From an uncultured Lachnospiraceae bacterium (GTDB lineage: Bacteria > Bacillota > Clostridia > Lachnospirales > Lachnospiraceae): DNA of 14,320 nt. This document shows positions 6,836-13,255 of this stretch, in pieces (position 1 is the first letter of the stretch; each line of letters opens with the position of its first letter). Below the pieces are notes generated by a model. It saw only the letters and a list, made by a program, of their open reading frames with translations, ran no database searches and was not told the DNA's origin. Where the stretch lies: assembly GCA_910577655.1 (NCBI GenBank), contig CAJTOW010000099.1, forward strand, positions 1-14,320, given 5' to 3'. The position numbers and the translations under genes are program-made.

Positions 6836-7864
6836 ATGGATGAGAAAAGGAATTTTGATCTTCTGACCTTAGGACAGGTTCTGCTGCGGCTTTCGCCCCC
6901 GGACAATGAGCGTCTGGTGCGGGGGGACACCTTTGTGAAGCAGGTGGGCGGCGCGGAGCTGAATGTGGCAGTGGGGGTTGCTCTGCTGGGACTTCATACC
7001 GGGATTATTTCCAAGCTGCCCTCCCATGATATGGGAAGCTTCTTAAAGAGCAAGATCCGTTCCTATGGTGTCAGTGATGACTATTTTATCTACGACACGT
7101 CTCCCAGTGCGCGAGTGGGAATTTATTACTATGAGAATGGAGCTTATCCGAGAAAGCCCAAGGTAATCTACGACAGGTCCAACAGTTCCTTCTACTCACT
7201 GGATATTGATGAGATTCCGGAGCATGTATACAGCGCCAGCCGGTGCTTCCACACCAGCGGGATCACTCTGGCCTTAAGTCCCCAGCTGCGGGAGACGACC
7301 ATGGAGATGATCCGCAGGTTCAAGGCTGCGGGTACACTGGTGTCCTTTGACGTGAACTTTCGGGGGAATCTGTGGAGCGGCGCCGAGGCAAAGGCCTGCA
7401 TTGAGCAGATCCTTCCCTATGTGGATATCTTCTTCTGCTCTGAGGATACGGCGCGGCTGACCTTCTTGAAGACCGGCACGGCCAGGGAGATGATGAAGAG
7501 CTTTACAGAGGAGTATCCCATCTCCATCGTGGCTTCCACCCAGCGGGTGGTACACAGCCCCAAACGCCACACCTTTGGATCTGTGATCTACGATGCAAAG
7601 AAGGATACCTTTTTTGAGGAGGAGCCATACCAGGATATCGACGTGGTGGACCGGATTGGCAGCGGCGACGCCTACATTTCCGGGGCCCTCTACGGGCTGC
7701 TGGCCAATGACTTTGACTGCAGCAGGGCTGTACAGTTCGGCAATGCCACCAGCGCGGTGAAGAATACCATTCCGGGGGATCTGCCGTCCTCCAATCTGGA
7801 GGAGATCGAGACGATCATCCGCGCACACAACCACAAGGGGCCGCAGTCAGAGATGGCGCGGTAA
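6836..7864 (+). CDS. Second PfkB-family sugar kinase, KDG-kinase-like paralogue
   Basis: A 342-residue relative of the preceding kdgK product, sharing the start pattern (LLTLGQVLLRLSPPDNERL versus VVTMGEIMLRLSTPNNEKF), the glycine motif VGGAELNVAV (37-46), DVNFRGNLW (172-180) and the PfkB signature DRIGSGDAYISG (272-283) with Asp278 as likely catalytic base. Near the nucleotide site it has CSED (201-204) where the first kinase has GNEED. The open frame begins at 6710, but the ATG at 6836 is preferred because GGAGG (6826-6830) is 5 bases before it and the two proteins then align end to end. It may be a second KDG kinase or act on a related sugar acid. A terminator-like hairpin separates it from kdgK. 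Confidence 0.85.
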   Translation: MDEKRNFDLLTLGQVLLRLSPPDNERLVRGDTFVKQVGGAELNVAVGVALLGLHTGIISKLPSHDMGSFLKSKIRSYGVSDDYFIYDTSPSARVGIYYYENGAYPRKPKVIYDRSNSSFYSLDIDEIPEHVYSASRCFHTSGITLALSPQLRETTMEMIRRFKAAGTLVSFDVNFRGNLWSGAEAKACIEQILPYVDIFFCSEDTARLTFLKTGTAREMMKSFTEEYPISIVASTQRVVHSPKRHTFGSVIYDAKKDTFFEEEPYQDIDVVDRIGSGDAYISGALYGLLANDFDCSRAVQFGNATSAVKNTIPGDLPSSNLEEIETIIRAHNHKGPQSEMAR

Positions 7865-7883
7865 TCCTTTGGAAATAAGTAAA

Positions 7884-7932
7884 GTAAACCTCCATGCGCC
7901 CAGCGGGGGGATGCGCCGCCAATGAATAAAAG
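7884..7932 (+). repeat. Intergenic repeat, copy 1
   Basis: About 49 bases starting GTAAACCTCCATGCGCCCAG and running to AATGAATAAAAG, just after the second kinase. The stretch at 14229-14276 matches it with four substitutions and one single-base gap. CCAATG (7919-7924) and CATTGG (7933-7938) form a small inverted repeat at its 3' side. The other copy has perfect terminal inverted repeats, whereas here the right end is degraded. Confidence 0.8.
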
Positions 7933-7958
7933 CATTGGTGGGTGCATTTGGTTCTACG

Positions 7959-8092
7959 CTCTAGCACTACAGCGCACATTCCGAAATCAGTCTATGTGAA
8001 ACTACGGTATTCGACTATAATTACTGCTGATTTCACAAAAATTTCGTTGTAAAAAGCAGGTATCATGCCATAAGTTCGCTGTAGTGCTAGAG
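7959..8092. repeat. Foldback (MITE-like) element A
   Basis: A 134-base unit bounded by perfect 16-base inverted repeats, CTCTAGCACTACAGCG (7959-7974) and CGCTGTAGTGCTAGAG (8077-8092). Inside it GAAATCAG (7983-7990) and CTGATTTC (8027-8034) form a second inverted pair. There is no coding potential. A perfect TATAAT occurs at 8016-8021 without a convincing -35. It may be a non-autonomous mobile element or a structured RNA; no transposase is nearby. Confidence 0.7.
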
Positions 8093-8265
8093 TGTGTCTG
8101 AAAATTGCTGGATATTCGTCAATATGCCGAAAGTAGGCAAAAGCTATACCCTGGTTCACTCTTTTTCTGCGCTTTAGGGGCAGATAACCGGGGCTTCAAA
8201 GGATATTTCCAGCGATTTCATACCAGATTTTGTGCAGAATTTAATTTTAAGACACACTCTAGCAC
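8084..8265. repeat. Foldback (MITE-like) element B
   Basis: A 182-base unit whose left (8084-8106) and right (8243-8265) ends are inverted repeats matching at 22 of 23 positions; the outer part reads GTGCTAGAGTGTGTCT. Nested inner pairs are GCTGGA (8107-8112) with TCCAGC (8208-8213), CCCTGGTT (8149-8156) with AACCGGGG (8186-8193, one G-T pair), and CTGC with GCAG near 8167-8183. The whole can fold into one long imperfect hairpin. Its left end overlaps the right end of element A by nine bases. There is no coding potential. Confidence 0.7.
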
Positions 8266-8284
8266 ACAGCAATCCTGATTTAAA

Positions 8285-8309
8285 ATCGCCTGCGGCGATG
8301 GAGTTTTTT
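8285..8309 (+). terminator. Terminator-like hairpin in the phosphofructokinase leader
   Basis: ATCGCC-TGC-GGCGAT (8285-8299) followed four bases later by six T (8304-8309). The form is that of an intrinsic terminator, yet only about 22 bases separate it from the phosphofructokinase ATG, too little room for a promoter. It either ends transcription from the repeat region, with weak read-through, or acts as an attenuator. Confidence 0.5.
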
Positions 8310-8331
8310 AGTAAAGAAAGGGGAACAATTC

Positions 8332-9585
8332 ATGAAAAAAGTTATGGGGAATGTAATTGTAGGACAGTCTGGAGGGCCGACAGCCGTAATCAATTCCAGT
8401 CTGGCAGGGGTTTACAAGACAGCGAGAGACCGGGGGGCCAAAAAGGTCTATGGAATGCTCCATGGGGTTCAGGGCCTTTTAGAGGAGCGCGTGGTGGATC
8501 TGGCCGAGCACATCCGCAGCGACCTGGATATCGACCTGTTAAAGAGGACGCCCTCTTCCTTCCTGGGATCCTGCCGCTTCAAGCTGCCGGAGATCAAGGA
8601 TGACAAGGAGATCTATGACAGGATCTTCGCTATCCTGGATAAGTTGGAGATCGAGTATTTCTTTTACATCGGCGGAAATGACTCCATGGATACCATCAAA
8701 AAGCTGTCCGACTATGCGATCCTCAATGGAAGCGCCATCCGTTTCATGGGCGTGCCCAAGACCATTGACAATGATCTGGCTGTGACAGACCACACACCGG
8801 GCTTCGGAAGTGCTGCCAAGTATATCGCTTCTATCACCAAGGAAGTGATTCGCGACGGTCTGGTCTATGACCAGCAGAACGTGACCCTCATAGAGATCAT
8901 GGGCCGGAATGCAGGATGGCTGACCGGTGCGGCGGCTTTGGCAGCAGGCGAGGACTGCGAGGGACCGGATATGCTGTTCCTTCCGGAGATTACCTTTGAT
9001 GTGGATGAATTTATGAAGAAGGTGGCCCAGATCCATAAGACCAAGAAGTCTGTGGTGATCGCCATATCCGAAGGCGTCAAAGTGGCAGACGGACGGTATG
9101 TCTGCGAGCTGACAGACAATATTGACTATGTGGATGCCTTCGGACATAAGCAGCTTACCGGTACAGCCCGTTATCTGGCAGAGAAGATTTCCAGAGAGGT
9201 GGGCTGCAAAACCAGGGCCATTGAGTTCAACTCCCTGCAGCGCTGTGCCTCCCATATCGTAGGCCGTGTGGACATCACTGAGGCTTACCAGGTAGGCGGC
9301 GCCGCTGTGAAGGCTGCCTTCGAGGGCGAGACCGGCAAGATGATTATTTTAAAGAGAGTTTCCGATGATCCCTATCTGTGCGTGACTGACATCTACGATG
9401 TACATAAGATCGCCAATGTGGAGAAGAAGGTGCCCAGAGAGTGGATCAACGAAGAGGGCAACTATGTGACTCCTGAGTTCATGAATTATGTGCGTCCGCT
9501 GATCCAGGCAGAACTGACACCTATGATGGTGGATGGTCTTCCGAGACATCTGCGTCTGGAGGATGCCGGCTATGGTGCGAAATAA
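8332..9585 (+). CDS. 6-phosphofructokinase, probably pyrophosphate-dependent
   Basis: Converts fructose-6-phosphate to fructose-1,6-bisphosphate in glycolysis. The protein is 417 residues, longer than the roughly 320-residue bacterial ATP enzyme. Motifs in order are GQSGGPTAVINSS (11-23), IGGNDSMDT (113-121), PKTIDNDL (142-149, with catalytic Asp146), TPGFGSAAKY (155-164) and MGRNAGW (190-196). ATP enzymes normally have GGDGS and PGTIDND; here Asp117 replaces the second Gly and Lys143 replaces Gly, both established marks of the pyrophosphate-dependent type. AAAGGGG precedes the ATG by about 8 bases. It stands alone between a leader hairpin and a strong terminator. Phosphoryl donor choice is inferred from these residues. 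Confidence 0.9.
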   Translation: MKKVMGNVIVGQSGGPTAVINSSLAGVYKTARDRGAKKVYGMLHGVQGLLEERVVDLAEHIRSDLDIDLLKRTPSSFLGSCRFKLPEIKDDKEIYDRIFAILDKLEIEYFFYIGGNDSMDTIKKLSDYAILNGSAIRFMGVPKTIDNDLAVTDHTPGFGSAAKYIASITKEVIRDGLVYDQQNVTLIEIMGRNAGWLTGAAALAAGEDCEGPDMLFLPEITFDVDEFMKKVAQIHKTKKSVVIAISEGVKVADGRYVCELTDNIDYVDAFGHKQLTGTARYLAEKISREVGCKTRAIEFNSLQRCASHIVGRVDITEAYQVGGAAVKAAFEGETGKMIILKRVSDDPYLCVTDIYDVHKIANVEKKVPREWINEEGNYVTPEFMNYVRPLIQAELTPMMVDGLPRHLRLEDAGYGAK

Positions 9586-9623
9586 GAGCGGTCAGGCAGT
9601 ATAGGCTTTGAAGTGAATGGACG

Positions 9624-9666
9624 GATACCGGAAGTGTGCCCTGGGCATTCTTCCGGTATGCCTTTT
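9624..9666 (+). terminator. Intrinsic terminator after phosphofructokinase
   Basis: ATACCGGAAG (9625-9634) and CTTCCGGTAT (9650-9659) form a perfect 10-base stem, with TGCC/GGCA able to extend pairing in the loop, followed by GCC and TTTT. It is placed 39 bases after the stop codon. Confidence 0.85.
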
Positions 9667-9768
9667 CTAAAATGATTCTTAAATTTCCAGCATTTATCTC
9701 AAATAAATGTCCCATTACAGGTTGATACTATTGATAGAGAGTTGAGAAATTTTTGTCAGTGAGCAGGG

Positions 9769-9797
9769 TTGACATAGAGGTTAGCTGGTGCTAACAT
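9769..9797 (+). promoter_or_regulatory. Promoter of the DUF3793-flavodoxin region
   Basis: Consensus -35 TTGACA (9769-9774), 17-base spacer and -10 TAACAT (9792-9797), preceded by TG one base upstream (extended -10). A palindromic operator overlaps the -10 and another lies just downstream, so this should be a strong promoter that is tightly repressed. Confidence 0.8.
9779..9796. promoter_or_regulatory. Operator palindrome 1
   Basis: GGTTAGCTGGTGCTAACA is an 18-base imperfect palindrome with arms GTTAGC and GCTAAC, lying across the spacer and -10. The half site GGTTAG resembles that of DtxR/IdeR iron boxes, but the spacing between halves is wider, so the cognate repressor is uncertain. Confidence 0.7.
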
Positions 9798-9805
9798 AGT
9801 TACGA

Positions 9806-9823
9806 GGTTAGCAAACACTAACC
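9806..9823. promoter_or_regulatory. Operator palindrome 2
   Basis: GGTTAGCAAACACTAACC has exact arms GGTTAG and CTAACC around six bases, 27 bases from palindrome 1 centre to centre. It would lie in the start of the transcript, ahead of the AAGGAGG ribosome binding site at 9828-9834. Confidence 0.72.
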
Positions 9824-9842
9824 AAGCAAGGAGGAATGACGG

Positions 9843-10439
9843 ATGCCAGCAGAAACCATGCTTTCTTTTTTGAAAAACTGCACCCCGGAGGGAAGGATGG
9901 GGTTCCGGGTGGCGACCCAGTGTGCACCAGTGCTGAAGGGGGTAAAGATTTCCAATCTCATTAAGGTGAAGCCTGGAGAAGGGCGGGAGATACGCACCCG
10001 GTTAAAGGGAAGCGGCATCGTCTGTCTCGCACTCTACCGGGATCAGGAGATGGAAGTTCTGTTCCTCTACCGCTACGGCCAGCTGGAACAGCATCTGAGG
10101 CAGCCGGCAGTATGGGGCTTTCTCTGGAAATATGGCTATGAAGCCTGGGATGTGGCTTCTGTGCTGGAGCGGCTGAGAGCCAGATACCAGCAGTATGCTG
10201 GCGGCAGAAGTGAATTTCCCCACGAGCTGGGAGTTCTTCTGGAATATCCGGTGGAGGATGTTGAAGGATTCATCCAGAACCGGGGCGAAAACTGTCTGCT
10301 GTCCCGCTACTGGAAGGTGTACAGCAACCGGCAGCAGGCAGAGAGGATCTTCCGTTTGTATGATGCGGCCAAGGAACAGGCTTTGTGGGAGATCGTAAAT
10401 GGTTTGCCGCTTTATCAGGTAGCAGTTGCAGTGGGGTAA
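9843..10439 (+). CDS. DUF3793 family protein
   Basis: A 198-residue soluble protein with no signal peptide or membrane segment. It shows the family's conserved block EFPHELGVLLEYPVEDVEGFI (124-144), followed by a Cys (151) and YWKVY (156-160). Other Cys are at 13, 27 and 61. The biochemical role of the family is not established; in Firmicutes it is often found near ferrous iron transport and flavodoxin genes, which matches the flavodoxin 134 bases downstream here. AAGGAGG lies 8 bases before the ATG; another ATG at 9836 is out of frame. Control by the two operator palindromes is inferred. A role in iron-linked redox is a guess from context. Confidence 0.85.
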   Translation: MPAETMLSFLKNCTPEGRMGFRVATQCAPVLKGVKISNLIKVKPGEGREIRTRLKGSGIVCLALYRDQEMEVLFLYRYGQLEQHLRQPAVWGFLWKYGYEAWDVASVLERLRARYQQYAGGRSEFPHELGVLLEYPVEDVEGFIQNRGENCLLSRYWKVYSNRQQAERIFRLYDAAKEQALWEIVNGLPLYQVAVAVG

Positions 10440-10522
10440 GAGAGCCATGGTCTTTGAAGATACTCACCGGAGATCATTCCTTCAGAAGGCTGTAGTTTTC
10501 CGGAAATCTGGTTTTTGGAGTT

Positions 10523-10552
10523 TTGACAGTAATTTCATACGGGCAGTAATTT
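10523..10552 (+). promoter_or_regulatory. Possible promoter of the flavodoxin gene
   Basis: TTGACA (10523-10528), 18-base spacer, TAATTT (10547-10552). The 9-mer CAGTAATTT occurs twice (10527-10535 and 10544-10552). The -10 is weak, so transcription may also come from the upstream DUF3793 promoter. Confidence 0.45.
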
Positions 10553-10573
10553 TAAGAAAAGGAGAAACGAATC

Positions 10574-10999
10574 ATGAAAGAAGTATACGTAGTCTACTGG
10601 AGCAGTACAGGCAATACCCAGGCCATGGCAGAGGCCATCGGAGCCGGTGTCAACGAGGCAGGCGGAAGTGCTAAGATAGTGGAGGTATCATCCATTCAGG
10701 CATCAGAGCTTAAGGATCAGGCCTGCTTTGCCCTGGGTGCATCCGCTATGGGCGCTGAGGAACTGGACGGGGAGATGGATGCCTTTGTGTCAGAAGTGGA
10801 AACCTTCGCGGCGGGCAAGCAGATCGCGCTGTTTGGTTCCTACGACTGGGGCGATGGAGAATGGATGCGCAGCTGGGCAGACCGGATGAGCAATGCAGGC
10901 GCCTCCATAGTAGGGGGAGAGGGTCTGATCGCCAACCTGGCACCAGATGACGAGGCCGTGGCTGCCTGCAGGGCTCTGGGGGCGGAGCTGGTGAAATAG
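10574..10999 (+). CDS. Flavodoxin, short-chain clostridial type
   Basis: An FMN electron carrier that can replace ferredoxin, commonly induced under iron limitation. The protein is 141 residues. The phosphate-binding loop is WSSTGNT (9-15); the two isoalloxazine-binding loops are GASAMGAEEL (55-64) and GSYDWGDGEWM (88-98), with Met59 and Trp92 at the stacking positions seen in Clostridium beijerinckii flavodoxin, which the sequence closely resembles. AAAAGGAGAAA precedes the ATG. The downstream hairpin suggests the transcript ends here. Pairing with an operator-controlled DUF3793 gene suggests metal-responsive expression. Confidence 0.95.
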   Translation: MKEVYVVYWSSTGNTQAMAEAIGAGVNEAGGSAKIVEVSSIQASELKDQACFALGASAMGAEELDGEMDAFVSEVETFAAGKQIALFGSYDWGDGEWMRSWADRMSNAGASIVGGEGLIANLAPDDEAVAACRALGAELVK

Positions 11000-11013
11000 G
11001 GATGATTTTAGAA

Positions 11014-11070
11014 GCGCCAGTGTCTGGATATTCTGCAGCGGCAGATACCCGGATACTGGCGGAAACTCTT
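11014..11070 (+). terminator. Hairpin after flavodoxin, probable terminator
   Basis: CGCCAGTGTC (11015-11024) pairs with GATACTGGCG (11052-11061), ten pairs with one G-T, and pairing can continue with GGATAT/ATACCC. The tail (GAAACTCTTT) has few T, so efficiency is uncertain. Confidence 0.55.
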
Positions 11071-11316
11071 TATGCGGCTGGTATTTACAACAGACAGTAC
11101 ATATAGTGGCGTGTTTGCTTTTCTGCTGGAACTGACTTCAATAAAGGCTTCGGGAATGCTCAGGCAGTACAGCGGAGTGAAAGAGAGCCGGATGCCATTT
11201 GTGCCGGTACGTGGTAATCAGAAAAATAGTAACAGTTCGGATAAGCGGTAAATTGGATGAATATCCCTTTCTTTTGATATGAAAATGTGGTATCCTATTA
11301 GCAATATGCAAAAAGG
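11062..11316. other. Intergenic stretch without a confident gene
   Basis: An ATG at 11072 opens a 59-codon plus-strand frame ending at 11251 (MRLVFTTDST at its start), but no ribosome binding site or recognisable family supports it and it begins within the flavodoxin hairpin tail. A weak extended -10, TGGTATCCT, at 11288-11296 with a T-rich -35 region may be the promoter of the metal transporter operon. Confidence 0.3.
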
Positions 11317-11403
11317 ATGATGACATTTTTTGTATACCGGAATCTATGTAAAAGGCGTCATAGACGCCTTTTACTAATAGCAGAATGGAGAATGATGATA
11401 TGA
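11317..11403 (+). CDS. Candidate leader peptide upstream of znuA
   Basis: A 28-codon frame starting ATGATGACA and ending with TGA at 11401-11403, which overlaps the preferred znuA ATG at 11400 (ATGA). AAAAAGG abuts the first ATG, closer than usual, which weakens the case. The peptide has a basic centre (CKRRHRR) followed by LLL. The frame runs straight through a perfect terminator-like hairpin, so translation of the leader could control its formation. This is inference from geometry only. Confidence 0.3.
   Translation: MMTFFVYRNLCKRRHRRLLLIAEWRMMI
11348..11374 (+). terminator. Perfect 12-bp hairpin before znuA (attenuator or terminator)
   Basis: GTAAAAGGCGTC (11348-11359) and GACGCCTTTTAC (11363-11374) are exactly complementary around the 3-base loop ATA. 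With A before and T after the GC core it looks like a bidirectional intrinsic terminator. It sits 25 bases upstream of the znuA ATG. A DNA operator is the alternative reading. Confidence 0.7.
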
Positions 11404-12497
11404 AGAAAATTCGGGGCGGCCGCCGGATAGCGGTGCTGGCTCTGGTTCTGGCTTTTGTGCTGTCCGGCTGCGGGAAGGGGAATGGAAATGGCGGGAACAC
11501 TCCGGGAGAAGTCCGGGAGACCGGAAAGCTGCGGGTGGTGACCACTTTGTTTCCCTATTACGATTTTGTCCGGCAGATCGCCGGAGATACGGTGTCTTTG
11601 ACCCTGGTCGTCCCGGCGGGGATGGACAGCCATTCCTTTGAGCCTACCCCGTCGGACATGCGCACCATACAGAACGCAGATCTTCTGATCTGCAACGGAG
11701 GCGCCATGGAGCAGTGGCTTTTGCAGGTACTGGACGCAGTTGAGACAAGGGACAGTATGGAGGTACTGACCATGATGGACTATGTGGATGTCCTGGAGGA
11801 GGAACTGGTGGAGGGCATGGAGGATTCCGGTGAGAATCACCAGCATGAAGGGGAGAACCATGACCATGGGAAGCAGCCGGATCCCCATGGATCAGAAGAT
11901 GCCTATCCGGAATCCGGGGATCCAGACTACGACTATGTGGACCATGACGGCCATGAGACCGAGATTGAGTATGACGAGCATATCTGGACATCTCCGGTCA
12001 ATGCCATGAAGATAACAGAAACGATCCGGGATATACTGGTACAGATGGATTCTTCCCACGAAACCTTATATCGTCAGAATGCGGATGCTTATCTGGAACA
12101 GCTCCGGGGGATTGATGCCGGCTTCCGTCAGGTCAGCGAGGGACGGAAACGGAACCTGATCATCCTGGGGGACAAGTTCCCCTTCCGCTATCTGGCAGAG
12201 GAATACCGGTTGGACTACCGTGCTGCCTTTTCCGGGTGCAGCACAGATACGGAGCCCAGTGCCCGGACCATCGCCTATCTGATTGACAAGGTAAAGGACG
12301 GGGGGATTCCGGTGGTTTACTATCTGGAGCTCAGCAGCCACCGGGTGTCGGAGATCATCGGAGAGGAGACAGGCGCCCAGCCGCTGCTTCTGCATTCCTG
12401 CCACAATGTGACACGGGCACAGTTTGACGCCGGGGTCACCTATGTGGAACTGATGGCACAAAATATAGAAAATCTTAGAAAAGGACTGGATGAATGA
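11400..12497 (+). CDS. znuA: Metal (zinc-type) ABC transporter substrate-binding lipoprotein
   Basis: Captures a metal ion, probably zinc, at the outer face of the membrane and delivers it to the permease. The protein is 365 residues from the preferred ATG at 11400, which has GGAG about 9 bases upstream; an in-frame ATG at 11385 would add five acidic/polar residues before the signal peptide. MKKIRGGRR plus a hydrophobic run end in the lipobox LSGC with lipidated Cys24. His78 in MDSHSFEP and His194 in DEHIWTSP match two usual ligands. A His/Asp/Glu-rich loop (about 141-193) is typical of zinc members. The third usual ligand (H in HDAYGYF-type motifs) is replaced within GDKFPFRY (257-264), and the usual LDP aspartate is LHS (His332). 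Its stop overlaps the ATPase gene by four bases. Confidence 0.88.
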   Translation: MKKIRGGRRIAVLALVLAFVLSGCGKGNGNGGNTPGEVRETGKLRVVTTLFPYYDFVRQIAGDTVSLTLVVPAGMDSHSFEPTPSDMRTIQNADLLICNGGAMEQWLLQVLDAVETRDSMEVLTMMDYVDVLEEELVEGMEDSGENHQHEGENHDHGKQPDPHGSEDAYPESGDPDYDYVDHDGHETEIEYDEHIWTSPVNAMKITETIRDILVQMDSSHETLYRQNADAYLEQLRGIDAGFRQVSEGRKRNLIILGDKFPFRYLAEEYRLDYRAAFSGCSTDTEPSARTIAYLIDKVKDGGIPVVYYLELSSHRVSEIIGEETGAQPLLLHSCHNVTRAQFDAGVTYVELMAQNIENLRKGLDE

Positions 12498-13219
12498 AGC
12501 CATTTATCATTTGCGAGCATGTGGATTTTGGATATGAGAACCACGATGCAGTGATAGATCTGAACCTGGAGATCTGCCAGGGGGATTATCTTTGCGTGGT
12601 AGGAGAGAACGGATCCGGGAAAAGTACCCTGGTCAAAGGCCTTCTGGGTCTTTTAAAGCCCACTGGCGGCAGGCTGTATGTATCCGAGGAACTAAAAAAG
12701 GGCGGCATCGGCTATCTGCCCCAGCAGACGGCGGCCCAGAAAGATTTCCCGGCCACGGTCTATGAGGTGGTGCTCTCCGGAACCCTGGGCCGCAGGGGAA
12801 ACCTGCCCTTTTATTCTAAGGCAGAGCACAGGCTGGCGGCGAAGAATATGGAGCGCCTGGGCATCACAGAGCTTAGAAGGAAATGCTACCGGGAGTTGTC
12901 CGGAGGCCAGCAGCAGCGGGTGCTGATCGCCAGGGCTCTGTGCGCTACAGACCAGCTTCTGATCATGGATGAGCCTGTCACAGGACTGGATCCGGCGGCG
13001 ATCCAGGATTTCTACCACCTGATCCGGCGGCTCAACAGCCAGTACCGGCTGACGATCATCATGGTATCCCACGATATCCGCAATGTCATCGCCCAGGCGG
13101 ACCAGGTGCTGCATTTAAAGCAGACAGTCCTTTATTATGGTCCGGCGGCGGAGTATGCTGAAAGTGAGGCGGCGGGGATGTTTCTTGATCATGATTGGGA
13201 ACCGTCTATGAAGGAATAG
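12494..13219 (+). CDS. znuC: Metal ABC transporter ATP-binding protein
   Basis: The cytoplasmic ATPase that powers metal import through the adjacent permease. The protein is 241 residues with a complete nucleotide-binding domain: Walker A GENGSGKST (37-45), Q-loop YLPQQ (74-78), ABC signature LSGGQQQ (135-141), Walker B LLIMDEP (155-161) with D-loop GLDP, and H-loop SHD (192-194). The start ATG overlaps the end of the binding-protein gene (ATGA), indicating translational coupling. The order binding protein, ATPase, permease is that of zinc/manganese uptake operons. Metal specificity cannot be read from this subunit. Confidence 0.93.
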   Translation: MKPFIICEHVDFGYENHDAVIDLNLEICQGDYLCVVGENGSGKSTLVKGLLGLLKPTGGRLYVSEELKKGGIGYLPQQTAAQKDFPATVYEVVLSGTLGRRGNLPFYSKAEHRLAAKNMERLGITELRRKCYRELSGGQQQRVLIARALCATDQLLIMDEPVTGLDPAAIQDFYHLIRRLNSQYRLTIIMVSHDIRNVIAQADQVLHLKQTVLYYGPAAEYAESEAAGMFLDHDWEPSMKE

Positions 13220-13255
13220 TATGCAAGCAGCTGAATTTGTGGGAGGTAATAAGAT

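Noticed and set aside
11015..11061. Relation of the post-flavodoxin hairpin to foldback element B
   Set aside because: Both contain CTGGATATTC and GCAGATA-like words, but the order and flanks do not align beyond these short matches; likely chance.
11072..11251. 59-codon frame after flavodoxin
   Set aside because: No ribosome binding site, starts inside a hairpin tail, no recognisable family; kept only as a remark in the intergenic entry.
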